Part shown: positions 36,387-44,289 of the stretch, piece after piece
Numbering within the stretch: position 1 is the first letter of the stretch
Layout: each line of letters starts with the position of its first letter
Assembly: GCA_016786745.1 (NCBI GenBank)
Contig: JAEUVS010000032.1
Location: 1 to 64,000, forward strand
Origin: Chitinophagaceae bacterium
GTDB lineage: Bacteria; Bacteroidota; Bacteroidia; Chitinophagales; Chitinophagaceae
Reading direction: 5' to 3'
Length of the DNA: 64,000 nt
The notes under the pieces: generated by a model
The model's database searches: none
Told to the model about the DNA's origin: nothing
Seen by the model: the letters and a program-made list of their open reading frames with translations, nothing else
Program-made: the position numbers and the translations under genes

Positions 36387-36995
36387 ATGAAACTGCACAA
36401 CCTTGTATATCTCGCAGCTGCCGTATTACTTGCATCCTGCAGCGGTGAAGCAAAAAAAGTTATGGTGATGGCAAGCGGAAAAGTGGCCGTGAACGGAAAT
36501 ACTGTAACGCTTGAGCCAGGCACCACTCACAACGAGGTAACTTTCGACGCCGGTGAAAAGGTTACAGTGAGTTCACCAGAAGGAACGAAAGATTTTGAAG
36601 TGAAAGAACCGGGCTTGTATCTTCTGAACTTAAAGAAAGATACAATCGCGGGCAGTTTCCAAAAAACCGGAACCGATAATTCGCAGATAAGAATTACTGA
36701 AGAAAATTTGTGGGAGCGTGTTGATAGTCTTTCACAGTTGATGAAGGGTCAGAATGTAAGTCCTGAAAAAAGGAACTACAGCATTCCGCCGATGTCAATT
36801 GCAAAGATCAGTAACAATACGAGCGCCGAAATTATCGGTCCGCACAGGAGGCTGCCGGGATCACTTGATCCTTCGAAAGAACACGAGGTATACAAGTTTT
36901 ACACGAACAAAGAGATTGCAGATATCATCTCAAAAGTGAAGCAGAATCTCGGCGGTGGCGCCGATTCTGGCAAGGCTAAATTAAAGGCTAATTAA
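36387..36995 (+). CDS. lipoprotein of unknown function
   Basis: A 202-residue protein with a lipoprotein signal; lipobox LLASC gives a lipidated Cys near residue 18. After it come a beta-rich segment (KVMVMASGKVAVNGNTVTL) and a Lys-rich helical C-terminus. It starts 10 bases after the sod stop, suggesting co-transcription. The last eight bases overlap the convergent lysS end. I do not recognise a family. Confidence 0.75.
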   Translation: MKLHNLVYLAAAVLLASCSGEAKKVMVMASGKVAVNGNTVTLEPGTTHNEVTFDAGEKVTVSSPEGTKDFEVKEPGLYLLNLKKDTIAGSFQKTGTDNSQIRITEENLWERVDSLSQLMKGQNVSPEKRNYSIPPMSIAKISNNTSAEIIGPHRRLPGSLDPSKEHEVYKFYTNKEIADIISKVKQNLGGGADSGKAKLKAN

Positions 36996-38502
36996 TTTCT
37001 TCTGTTCTCATCTGCGGAAATAAAAGTACATCCTGTATGGATGATTGGCCCGTCATCAGCATGCAAAGACGATCGATACCGAAGCCGATGCCTGCTGTTG
37101 GCGGCATGCCATATTCAAGTGCACGAAGAAAATCATAGTCGATGTACATCGCCTCTTCATCACCCCTTTCCATCAACTGCACCTGCTGCGCGAACCGTTC
37201 GCGCTGGTCGATGGGATCATTGAGCTCTGTATATGCGTTCGCCATTTCCTTGCCATTGATCATTAGCTCGAAGCGTTCCACCAATCCCTGTTTGCTTCTG
37301 TGCTTTTTGGTAAGTGGACTCATCTCCACCGGGTAATCCATTATAAAAGTGGGCTGAACAAAATTCTTCTCACATTTTTCACTGAAAATCTCGTCTATCA
37401 ACTTCCCTGCTCCCATCGAATCTTCAACGGGAATTTTTAGTTCCCTGCACACTTTACGCAACGCATCTTCATTCATGCCGGTGATGTCGTAGCCCGTGTA
37501 TTCTTTTATTGCATCGTGCATCGTTACCCTGGGGTAGGGCGCTTTAAAGTCAATTTCTTTTCCGTCGACTGTAACCTTTGTTGTGCCGTTTGTTGCAATA
37601 GCTGTTGCCTCGAGCATTTGCTCTGTTGTTTGCATCATCCACTCATAATCTTTGTAAGCAACGTAAAACTCGAGAACAGTAAATTCAGGATTGTGAGTGC
37701 GGTCCATTCCTTCGTTACGGAAGTTGCGGCTGAATTCATACACCCAATCAAAACCTCCGACGATTAACCGCTTCAAAAAAAGTTCGTTTGCAATGCGGAG
37801 ATACAGCGGAATGTCAAGCGCATTGTGATGCGTTTTAAACGGCCGCGCAATGGCGCCACCCGGAATATTTTGCAATACCGGGGTATCAACTTCAAGTGCG
37901 CCGCGGCTGTTGAGGAAATCTCTCATCGCATTGATCATTTTAGATCGTTTGATGAACGTTTCCTTTACATCCGGATTAATGATGAGATCGGCGTAGCGCT
38001 GACGGTACTTGAACTCCGGATCCGTTACCGCGTCGAAGGTTTCACCTTCTTTTTCTTTAACAATAGGCAGGGGCTTTAGCGATTTCGACAACAGTTTCAA
38101 TTCTGTCACATGAATCGAAAGCTCACCGGTACGTGTGGTAAATGCATAACCTTTCACACCTATGATATCGCCGATATCTACAAGGTGCTTCCATACTTTG
38201 TCGTAAAGGCTTTTATCTTCCCCGGCAGCAATATCGTCTCTCTTTATGTACAATTGAATTTTTCCGGTAGCATCCTGCAGAACTGCAAACGATGCCTTAC
38301 CCATATCGCGCACACCCATAATGCGACCCGCGATACATACATCTTTAAAATCCGCCGCGTTATTTTCTCCCTTATAGTTTTCGCGTATAAAAGCTGCTGT
38401 TGTATTAACCGGAAAGAGTGGCGCCGGATAAGGGTCGATGCCCATTTCCTGGAGCTGTTTTAACTTATCTCTTCTGATAATCTCCTGGTCTGATAAATGC
38501 AT
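36988..38502 (-). CDS. lysS: lysyl-tRNA synthetase (class II)
   Basis: A 504-residue enzyme charging tRNA-Lys. The OB-fold anticodon domain covers about 50-160. Class II motifs follow: motif 2 as FRNEGMDRTHNPEFT (near 245-260) and motif 3 as GIGFGIDRLCM near the end. Normal length. It overlaps the convergent lipoprotein gene by eight bases; a -7 box lies 18 bases before the start. Confidence 0.97.
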   Translation of the reverse strand: MHLSDQEIIRRDKLKQLQEMGIDPYPAPLFPVNTTAAFIRENYKGENNAADFKDVCIAGRIMGVRDMGKASFAVLQDATGKIQLYIKRDDIAAGEDKSLYDKVWKHLVDIGDIIGVKGYAFTTRTGELSIHVTELKLLSKSLKPLPIVKEKEGETFDAVTDPEFKYRQRYADLIINPDVKETFIKRSKMINAMRDFLNSRGALEVDTPVLQNIPGGAIARPFKTHHNALDIPLYLRIANELFLKRLIVGGFDWVYEFSRNFRNEGMDRTHNPEFTVLEFYVAYKDYEWMMQTTEQMLEATAIATNGTTKVTVDGKEIDFKAPYPRVTMHDAIKEYTGYDITGMNEDALRKVCRELKIPVEDSMGAGKLIDEIFSEKCEKNFVQPTFIMDYPVEMSPLTKKHRSKQGLVERFELMINGKEMANAYTELNDPIDQRERFAQQVQLMERGDEEAMYIDYDFLRALEYGMPPTAGIGFGIDRLCMLMTGQSSIQDVLLFPQMRTEEIN

Positions 38503-38519
38503 TATTCCAAATTAAGCTG

Positions 38520-38527
38520 CAAAAATA
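38520..38527 (-). promoter_or_regulatory. possible lysS -7 box
   Basis: TATTTTTG on the minus strand matches TAnnTTTG exactly, 17 bases before the lysS ATG. No -33 TTTG seen. Confidence 0.5.
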
Positions 38528-38548
38528 ATTTATTTCGCCCGAGCGACT

Positions 38549-39559
38549 CTAACCCTGCTTTTTCAGAGCAAGAATAGAAAAATCGCTTTCTTCCTTTACA
38601 ATTGTGTTTTGAAGAATACCCAGGCTGTCGATTTCCAATTCAATTTCATCACCTTCCTTTAACCAGCGTTCTTCGTACGCAGAGTTATTCAATTTTCCTG
38701 TGCCGTTTAATTCCAGGAAACACCCTGTGCCTACTGTTCCGCTGCCGATAATGTCGCCGGGGTAGAGGTCAACACCATAAGACGCTCTTTCGATAATTTC
38801 CGCGAACGTCCAGTCCATATCACCCAGGTTCCCATCGCTTACCTGTTCTCCATTTATACGGCATTGCATGCGCAGGTTCCAGCTTTTGCCAATGTGGCCC
38901 GGCTTCGCGGGAATTTCAAGTGACTCCAGTTCATCTGTTGTCACCAGCCATGGACCAACCGCTGTGGCGAAATCTTTTCCCTTCGCGGGTCCGAGGCTAA
39001 GCATCATCTCTTCAAGTTGAAGTTTGCGCGCGCTGAAGTCGTTCATGATCATCAATCCGGCAATATATTCATCGGCTTCTTCAGCTTTAATATTCCGTCC
39101 GTGTTTTGATATTACGATCGCGGCTTCAAGTTCAAAGTCGAGCTTTTCAAAATGATCTGGCATGCATAAAATGTCACCGGCGCCGGTGATGCTGTGGTGA
39201 TTGGTGAAATAAAATACCGGGAACTGGTCGAACTCAGGTACCATTTCCGCTTTCCTGTTGCGGCGGGCAGCTGCAACATGTTGCCTGAACGCATATCCAT
39301 CCCTGCAGGAAGATGGAAACGGTATGGGGGAAAGAAGTTGCACGGATGATGGATCAATGCCTCTGTCGATATCGATCTTTCCATCCCTTATCATCATTTC
39401 ACCACCGCGCGCCATAGGCAGGGAATCTTCCCAATACTGTAAAAACATGCTCATATTAGTAGGGAGATCAGGGTGCAGGTGCTCCATTTTAAACAGCAGC
39501 CCGTTTACCAGCAATGCGAGTATGTCGTGGCCTTCGTGGAGGTATGACACGAATTTCAT
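38549..39559 (-). CDS. fumarylacetoacetate hydrolase family protein
   Basis: A 336-residue FAH-fold enzyme. The metal-binding residues lie in LDFELEAAIVI (Glu) and in IMNDFSARKLQ (Asp); the family segment GPAKGKDFATAVGPWLVT is intact. Family members hydrolyse 4-fumarylacetoacetate or related 3-keto acids or decarboxylate them; the substrate cannot be read. It is divergent from the fatty acid hydroxylase gene with promoters on both sides. Confidence 0.92.
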   Translation of the reverse strand: MKFVSYLHEGHDILALLVNGLLFKMEHLHPDLPTNMSMFLQYWEDSLPMARGGEMMIRDGKIDIDRGIDPSSVQLLSPIPFPSSCRDGYAFRQHVAAARRNRKAEMVPEFDQFPVFYFTNHHSITGAGDILCMPDHFEKLDFELEAAIVISKHGRNIKAEEADEYIAGLMIMNDFSARKLQLEEMMLSLGPAKGKDFATAVGPWLVTTDELESLEIPAKPGHIGKSWNLRMQCRINGEQVSDGNLGDMDWTFAEIIERASYGVDLYPGDIIGSGTVGTGCFLELNGTGKLNNSAYEERWLKEGDEIELEIDSLGILQNTIVKEESDFSILALKKQG

Positions 39560-39597
39560 GTAAATTCAGAATTAAGATTTTTTTGTATTCAACCGCG

Positions 39598-39605
39598 CAA
39601 AGGTA
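39598..39605 (-). promoter_or_regulatory. -7 box for the FAH-family gene
   Basis: TACCTTTG on the minus strand matches TAnnTTTG exactly, 38 bases before the ATG. No exact -33 TTTG. Confidence 0.5.
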
Positions 39606-39642
39606 AATGGATTTATGAGCTAAAGAAATGTATAACTAATCG

Positions 39643-39650
39643 TATTTTTG
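39643..39650 (+). promoter_or_regulatory. -7 box for the fatty acid hydroxylase gene
   Basis: TATTTTTG matches TAnnTTTG exactly, 25 bases before the ATG at 39676. Together with 39598-39605 it forms a divergent promoter pair. Confidence 0.5.
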
Positions 39651-39675
39651 ACCAATCGAAAAACCACGGTGATCT

Positions 39676-40335
39676 ATGAAATTCGAGAAGATTAATAACA
39701 AAGGACAGGCGCAGCTTTTTAACAACAGTTACCTCGAAATGCTTACCAAGACACATCCCCTCGTAATCTGGGGTTTGTATCTTCCGATAGCTATTGGCTT
39801 CCAGTACTACTCTTATGCTTCGTTGCAGAATCCCGTGTGGAAGATCGCATTGCTTTTCGGGGCCGGAATGCTATTCTGGACGTTGTTCGAATACCTGATG
39901 CACCGTTTTGTTTTCCACCACGTGGCAGAAAGCGAACGCGCAAAAAAAATCATTTACATTCTTCACGGCAACCATCATCATTACCCGAGAGATAAAGAAA
40001 GGTTGTTCATGCCTCCCGTACCCAGCCTGATACTGGCATCAGTAATTTTCGGCTTGCAATACCTGGTGATGGGTAAAACAGCTTTCATGTTTTTTCCGGG
40101 ATTTATCATCGGCTATCTCATGTATGGAACGATGCACTACGCGATACACGCATGGAATCCTCCGTTTAAATGGCTGAAGCCGTTATGGAGAAACCATCAC
40201 CTGCATCACTATAAAGACGACGACAAAGGATACGGTGTAAGTACCACGCTGTGGGACCATGTTTTTGGTACGACTTTCGATCTGAAAAAAGAAAAAGAAG
40301 ATAAAGAAAGAGTTAAGGAACTTATGTTCCGGTAA
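39676..40335 (+). CDS. sterol desaturase / fatty acid hydroxylase family protein
   Basis: A 219-residue di-iron membrane enzyme. The His clusters are EYLMHRFVFHH, HGNHHHYPRD, MHYAIHAW and WRNHHLHHY, in the order of the FA2H/SCS7-type 2-hydroxylases. Four membrane segments are visible. In Bacteroidota such an enzyme may hydroxylate fatty acids of sphingolipids or ornithine lipids, but the substrate is inference. It is followed by a radical SAM gene 27 bases away. Confidence 0.88.
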   Translation: MKFEKINNKGQAQLFNNSYLEMLTKTHPLVIWGLYLPIAIGFQYYSYASLQNPVWKIALLFGAGMLFWTLFEYLMHRFVFHHVAESERAKKIIYILHGNHHHYPRDKERLFMPPVPSLILASVIFGLQYLVMGKTAFMFFPGFIIGYLMYGTMHYAIHAWNPPFKWLKPLWRNHHLHHYKDDDKGYGVSTTLWDHVFGTTFDLKKEKEDKERVKELMFR

Positions 40336-40362
40336 GGTTCAAGTCCCTTAACTTTACCCGTT

Positions 40363-41394
40363 ATGCCCAGGTTAAACCTGAACGATACCATCAACCTCCT
40401 GTCGAAACTTACATTTAGAAGAACATGGAATGCCGGGAAGGTACTGAGCAGCTTTTATATCAGCAAGTGGACGCGCCGCCCCGTTCAGTGGGGACAACCC
40501 ATTTCCGTTTCATTTGAACCCACAACATCCTGCAACCTTCGATGCCCTGAATGTCCGAGCGGACTAAGATCTTTCACACGTTCCACAGGCATGCTCGAAA
40601 ATAATTTCTTCAGGAGTACTATCGACGACATATCTCCTGACCTCCTGTACCTCATTTTTTATTTCCAGGGTGAACCCTACCTGAACCCCGATTTCCTCAA
40701 AATGGTGTCGTATGCGTCGTCAAAGGGCATTTATACGGCAACTTCCACGAACGCGCATTACCTGAATGATGAAAATGCACGGAAAACAGTTGAAAGCGGC
40801 CTCGACAGGCTGATCGTTTCCATCGACGGCACCACGCAGGACGTTTACCAGCAGTACCGGCGGGGCGGCAGGCTCGACAAAGTGATAGAGGGCGCAAAGA
40901 ATGTGGTGGCATGGAAAAAAAAGCTCAAAAGCCGTACGCCGTTTATTTTTTTTCAGTTTCTTGTGGTGAAACCCAACGAGCACCAAATCGAAGAAATCAA
41001 AACGCTCGCTAAAGACTGTGGCGTCGACGAGGTGCGCTTCAAAACGGCCCAGGTTTACGATTTTGAAAATGATCCGAACCATCTGATACCCGTTACAAAA
41101 AAATACAGCAGGTATAAAAAAGACAGGAATGGCGTTTACAGGCTTCGAAATTCTCTATCAAACCATTGCTGGAGGTTGTGGCACTCACCGGTAATTACCT
41201 GGGATGGCCTGGTTGTACCCTGCTGTTTCGATAAAGACGCCACGCACCGGCTTGGCGATCTGAAAGGAAAATCATTCAGAGAAATCTGGCAACACGAAAA
41301 TTATGTTCAGTTCCGGAAAAAAGTGCTTAACGGCCGCAAAAACATTGATATCTGCGCCAATTGCAGCGAAGGCACCAAAGTATGGAGTGAATAA
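40363..41394 (+). CDS. radical SAM/SPASM domain protein
   Basis: A 343-residue protein. The radical SAM cluster is C57xxxC61xxC64 in TTSCNLRCPEC. The C-terminal SPASM module carries further cysteines (CCFDK, then ICANC), likely binding extra Fe-S clusters. SPASM proteins modify peptides or other substrates; no precursor peptide gene was seen beside it. A TAACTTTA box at 40349-40356 (seven of eight) may be its -7 element. Confidence 0.88.
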   Translation: MPRLNLNDTINLLSKLTFRRTWNAGKVLSSFYISKWTRRPVQWGQPISVSFEPTTSCNLRCPECPSGLRSFTRSTGMLENNFFRSTIDDISPDLLYLIFYFQGEPYLNPDFLKMVSYASSKGIYTATSTNAHYLNDENARKTVESGLDRLIVSIDGTTQDVYQQYRRGGRLDKVIEGAKNVVAWKKKLKSRTPFIFFQFLVVKPNEHQIEEIKTLAKDCGVDEVRFKTAQVYDFENDPNHLIPVTKKYSRYKKDRNGVYRLRNSLSNHCWRLWHSPVITWDGLVVPCCFDKDATHRLGDLKGKSFREIWQHENYVQFRKKVLNGRKNIDICANCSEGTKVWSE

Positions 41395-41423
41395 CAAACA
41401 CGGACATTAACTTAAACCTTCTT

Positions 41424-41876
41424 ATGAGCATCGAAGACGACATCCAGCAGTCAAAGTTCAACAGTGAGTATCACAAAATGAGTGTGAACCTGATCTTCAC
41501 CTACAACTGGGCAATGGAAAGGGCCAAACGTTTTTTTGAAAAAGCCGACCTTACCATGCAACAGTATAACATCCTGCGCATCCTCCGCGGCGCAGGGAAA
41601 CCACTCTCCACCCTGCAAATCCGCCAGCGTATGCTCGACAAAATGAGCGACACCAGCAGAATTGTAGACAGGTTGCTAAAGAAGGACCTCGTAGAAAAAG
41701 TAGTTTGCAAAAACGATCGCCGGCTTGTTGATGTAACTATTTCAGAAAAAGGACTCTCGCTTCTACAGCGACTCGATAACCACACCCACGAACTCGATTC
41801 GCATCTTACAGGAATTTCAGAGGAGGAAGCGCGAACCATGAACGAGCTTTTAGATAAACTTCGCAAATCAGTGTAG
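41424..41876 (+). CDS. MarR family transcriptional regulator
   Basis: A 150-residue winged-helix regulator. The DNA-binding part includes LTMQQYNILRILRG and the wing VCKNDRRLVDVTISEKG. Helices at both ends form the dimer interface. Target and ligand are not clear; the neighbours do not include an efflux or aromatic-degradation operon. Confidence 0.9.
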   Translation: MSIEDDIQQSKFNSEYHKMSVNLIFTYNWAMERAKRFFEKADLTMQQYNILRILRGAGKPLSTLQIRQRMLDKMSDTSRIVDRLLKKDLVEKVVCKNDRRLVDVTISEKGLSLLQRLDNHTHELDSHLTGISEEEARTMNELLDKLRKSV

Positions 41877-41900
41877 CCGTACAGTATCTTTACATCACTG

Positions 41901-42674
41901 ATGGCCTCAAGAAAAAAGACCGACAGGTTATGGAAACTGCTTCTTGCCTGCATTGTTGCAAGCATAGCCGTGATGCTTTTTCTGTGGGGATACGAATGGT
42001 GGCTGGCAAGCAAGGCGCGATACACGCGTTACGATGAATTTGGAATAGATATTCCCACGAGCTATTCCGTTCACGGCATCGATGTTTCAAAATATCAGAA
42101 TGTTATCGACTGGTCCAGCGTAAAGGCTATGGAAGTGGATGACGTGCGTATAAGCTTCGCGTTTATAAAAGCCACGGAAGGAAATGTGAATGAAGACAAA
42201 TACTTTAAACGCAACTGGACAAAAGCACGCTCCGCAAAATTAACGCGCGGTGCGTATCATTTTTTTATCGCCACAAAGAGTGGTAAAACACAAGCTGAAA
42301 ATTTTATCAGTTCTGTTGACCTCGAGCCGGGAGATCTTCCGCCCGTACTCGATATTGAACAGACTTACGGGGTTTCAGGAACAAGGCTTAAACAGAGAGT
42401 TAAAGAATGGCTTGTGACCGTGGAAGAGTATTATGGCGTAAAGCCGATCATCTACACCAACGTTGATTTCTACCGCCAGCATCTTGAAAATGATTTTGAT
42501 AATTACCCTTTATGGGTGGCGCATTATATCAATAAAGGAAAACCCCGCATATACCGCGACTGGCATTTCTGGCAGTACAGCGAAACAGGCAGGGTTAATG
42601 GAATTTTAAGTAAGGTTGATTTTAATGTTTTTAACGGCGACAGCGCCGAATTCCGGCGGTTGCTGGTGAATTGA
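41901..42674 (+). CDS. membrane-anchored GH25 lysozyme
   Basis: A 257-residue cell-wall hydrolase. One N-terminal membrane segment (about 11-33) anchors it to the inner membrane. The GH25 barrel opens with GIDVSKYQ, the family signature with catalytic Asp, and has the second acidic pair in VLDIEQTYG; ends with a WQYSETGR strand typical of the fold. It cleaves peptidoglycan beta-1,4-glycosidic bonds. A TATCTTTA box lies at 41885-41892. Confidence 0.92.
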   Translation: MASRKKTDRLWKLLLACIVASIAVMLFLWGYEWWLASKARYTRYDEFGIDIPTSYSVHGIDVSKYQNVIDWSSVKAMEVDDVRISFAFIKATEGNVNEDKYFKRNWTKARSAKLTRGAYHFFIATKSGKTQAENFISSVDLEPGDLPPVLDIEQTYGVSGTRLKQRVKEWLVTVEEYYGVKPIIYTNVDFYRQHLENDFDNYPLWVAHYINKGKPRIYRDWHFWQYSETGRVNGILSKVDFNVFNGDSAEFRRLLVN

Positions 42675-42687
42675 CGGCTGCGCCGTC
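42673..42687. repeat. small perfect inverted repeat at the GH25 stop
   Basis: GACGGC, three-base loop, GCCGTC. The stem begins inside the GH25 stop codon and could form a short hairpin at the mRNA 3' end, running into the REP-like element. Confidence 0.5.
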
Positions 42688-42714
42688 ATCCCGAGCGTAG
42701 CGAGGGATCTGCGG
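42684..42714. repeat. intergenic REP-like element, copy 2
   Basis: CGTCATCCCGAGCGTAGCGA, followed by GGGATCTGCGG, lies between the convergent GH25 and TIM-barrel genes. It resembles copy 1 (28184-28212) and sits in the same type of place, the gap between two convergent gene ends. Confidence 0.65.
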
Positions 42715-42722
42715 AGAACCGT

Positions 42723-43649
42723 CTAAATCTTCAAATTCTTCATATACTCCGCATCCACCTGCGCACTCTTCAACGGCGTACTGCCCGTATACTTCTCCTG
42801 CTCAACAATAAAATATTGCACGCCGACATCTTTCGCAGTCTTAAGAATCTTTTTGAAATCAAGCCTGCCCGTTCCAAGATCAACAGACGCATCCTCCACA
42901 GTTTTCGGAGCAGTCTTATCACGATCTTTAACGTGCACCAGCTTCCAGCGATTAGGGTATTTTTTCAACCACGCTTCAGGATCCTGCTCAGGAACAGCAA
43001 CCCAGTAAATATCCATTTCAAAATCTACTGTTTGCGGATTTGTTCCCTCCATCATCACATCCTGCGGAAATTTCCCTTCCTGTTGTTCGAATGAGTATCC
43101 ATGATTATGATACGCGAACTTTAAGCCATGCTTGGCGCAGATATCACCACTCTTATTTAACTGGTCAGCAACTTTTTTGAAGTCATCAAGTTTTTTCTGC
43201 GGCCCGATCCACGGAGCAATCAGCCATTCCAGCCCCACTTCTTTTGCTTCGGCAGCTTTCCTGTCTAAATCTTTCTTGAAATCACAATGGCTCGATACCA
43301 TTTTCAAATTCAACTCATCGAGGTATGCTTTAAATTCGTTATGTTTCATTCCCCACCACAAACCTTTCGGACCTTCGTATCCCTCGATTTGCGTGTAACC
43401 CATGCCTGCAATTTGTTTCAGAATGCCTTTTGGATCTTTTGGCATTTCGTCGCGGAGAGTATAAAGTTGTAACCCAAACTGGCCTATTGCCTGCTCAGCG
43501 ACAGCCGTTGAGGTGCTGTCTGCGCTCGCTGCTGAATCTGTGCCATCTGCGTTTTCTCCTGATGGTGACGCGCAGCCAATTCCTGCCAGCGCGATGCCCG
43601 ACGCGAGCAGGCCGCTGTTCTTGAGAAAAAATCTTCTGTTATAGTTCAT
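42723..43649 (-). CDS. Tat-exported sugar phosphate isomerase/epimerase-like TIM barrel
   Basis: A 308-residue protein. A twin-arginine motif NRRFFLKNSG starts the signal, and a Cys in GIGC may be lipidated. The AP-endonuclease-2 (xylose isomerase-like) barrel follows, with metal-site residues likely in SSHCD, KFAYHNHGY, VDFEMDIYW, LVHVKDRD and FIVEQE. It is near a second secreted paralogue (46057) and a cytosolic one (48292). Substrate is probably a sugar derivative. Confidence 0.85.
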   Translation of the reverse strand: MNYNRRFFLKNSGLLASGIALAGIGCASPSGENADGTDSAASADSTSTAVAEQAIGQFGLQLYTLRDEMPKDPKGILKQIAGMGYTQIEGYEGPKGLWWGMKHNEFKAYLDELNLKMVSSHCDFKKDLDRKAAEAKEVGLEWLIAPWIGPQKKLDDFKKVADQLNKSGDICAKHGLKFAYHNHGYSFEQQEGKFPQDVMMEGTNPQTVDFEMDIYWVAVPEQDPEAWLKKYPNRWKLVHVKDRDKTAPKTVEDASVDLGTGRLDFKKILKTAKDVGVQYFIVEQEKYTGSTPLKSAQVDAEYMKNLKI

Positions 43650-43680
43650 TTTTGAAAGTTTTATTCATTGCCGATTCACA

Positions 43681-43701
43681 CCTCACGCCTCACGCCTCAC
43701 G
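43681..43701. repeat. tandem heptamer CCTCACG x3
   Basis: Three perfect head-to-tail copies of CCTCACG, immediately upstream of the stop codon end of the small-subunit gene on the minus strand. A related TTCACG-rich tract lies at 46038-46054. Confidence 0.8.
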
Positions 43702-43702
43702 T

Positions 43703-44278
43703 TTATATCGCCCACGCCTTATCACCTTTCTTATAAGGAATACATCCCTCATACTTACCAGGCGATTCCACATATCTCAACGCCTGTGTAGCACCTACCT
43801 CGGAAGTAAAATATCCAAGAAGTGTCAGCTCCTTCATCAACCTGAAATAATGGTTCGGGTCATCTTTCTTTTTATTCTTGCCGTATTCTTTCTGCTCATT
43901 ATCTATCGCCACGAGCAGCTGGTGGCGCTGATCTTCGGAAAGCTGTACAAAAGATTTGTCGAATTTTTTATCAGCTTCGTTGTTTATCTTATTCATTCCT
44001 TCCCTGAACACTTTCTGATCGTCTTCGGTATAGCAGTCTTTCACCATTACGGTCATAAATGCTCCAACCTTAGCCGCTTTTGCGCCGGGAGTATCTGTTG
44101 TAGGGATGATTGTTTCGGCGATCTCATCGAGATAGGCGATGTCTTCGTTCGAAAAATTAGCTGCGTCTCCTGTGGCTTTTTTATCCGCAGGCTTGCAGCC
44201 TTCAAGAATCAAATTCGCGCCAACAACTGTGCCTCCCAGGATCAATGCAACACGCGATAGTGCGTCACGTCTGTTCAT
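43703..44278 (-). CDS. gluconate 2-dehydrogenase subunit 3 family protein
   Basis: A 191-residue small subunit of a GMC sugar dehydrogenase. The N-terminus has a twin-arginine motif (NRRDALSR) and lipobox-like LILEGC, so it is probably exported folded. The Asp/Glu-rich DEIAETIIPTTDTPGAKAAKV segment is the family hallmark. Its gene lies 11 bases after the GMC gene. In related enzymes this subunit carries the signal that exports the catalytic subunit, which has none. Confidence 0.9.
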   Translation of the reverse strand: MNRRDALSRVALILGGTVVGANLILEGCKPADKKATGDAANFSNEDIAYLDEIAETIIPTTDTPGAKAAKVGAFMTVMVKDCYTEDDQKVFREGMNKINNEADKKFDKSFVQLSEDQRHQLLVAIDNEQKEYGKNKKKDDPNHYFRLMKELTLLGYFTSEVGATQALRYVESPGKYEGCIPYKKGDKAWAI

Positions 44279-44289
44279 AAATTTTTTAT

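Noticed and set aside
43681..43701. CRISPR-like array
   Set aside because: Units are seven bases, directly adjacent and only three; there are no spacers or cas genes.
43652..44260. 202-codon plus-strand frame
   Set aside because: Antisense to the gluconate dehydrogenase small subunit, which has clear signal and family motifs.
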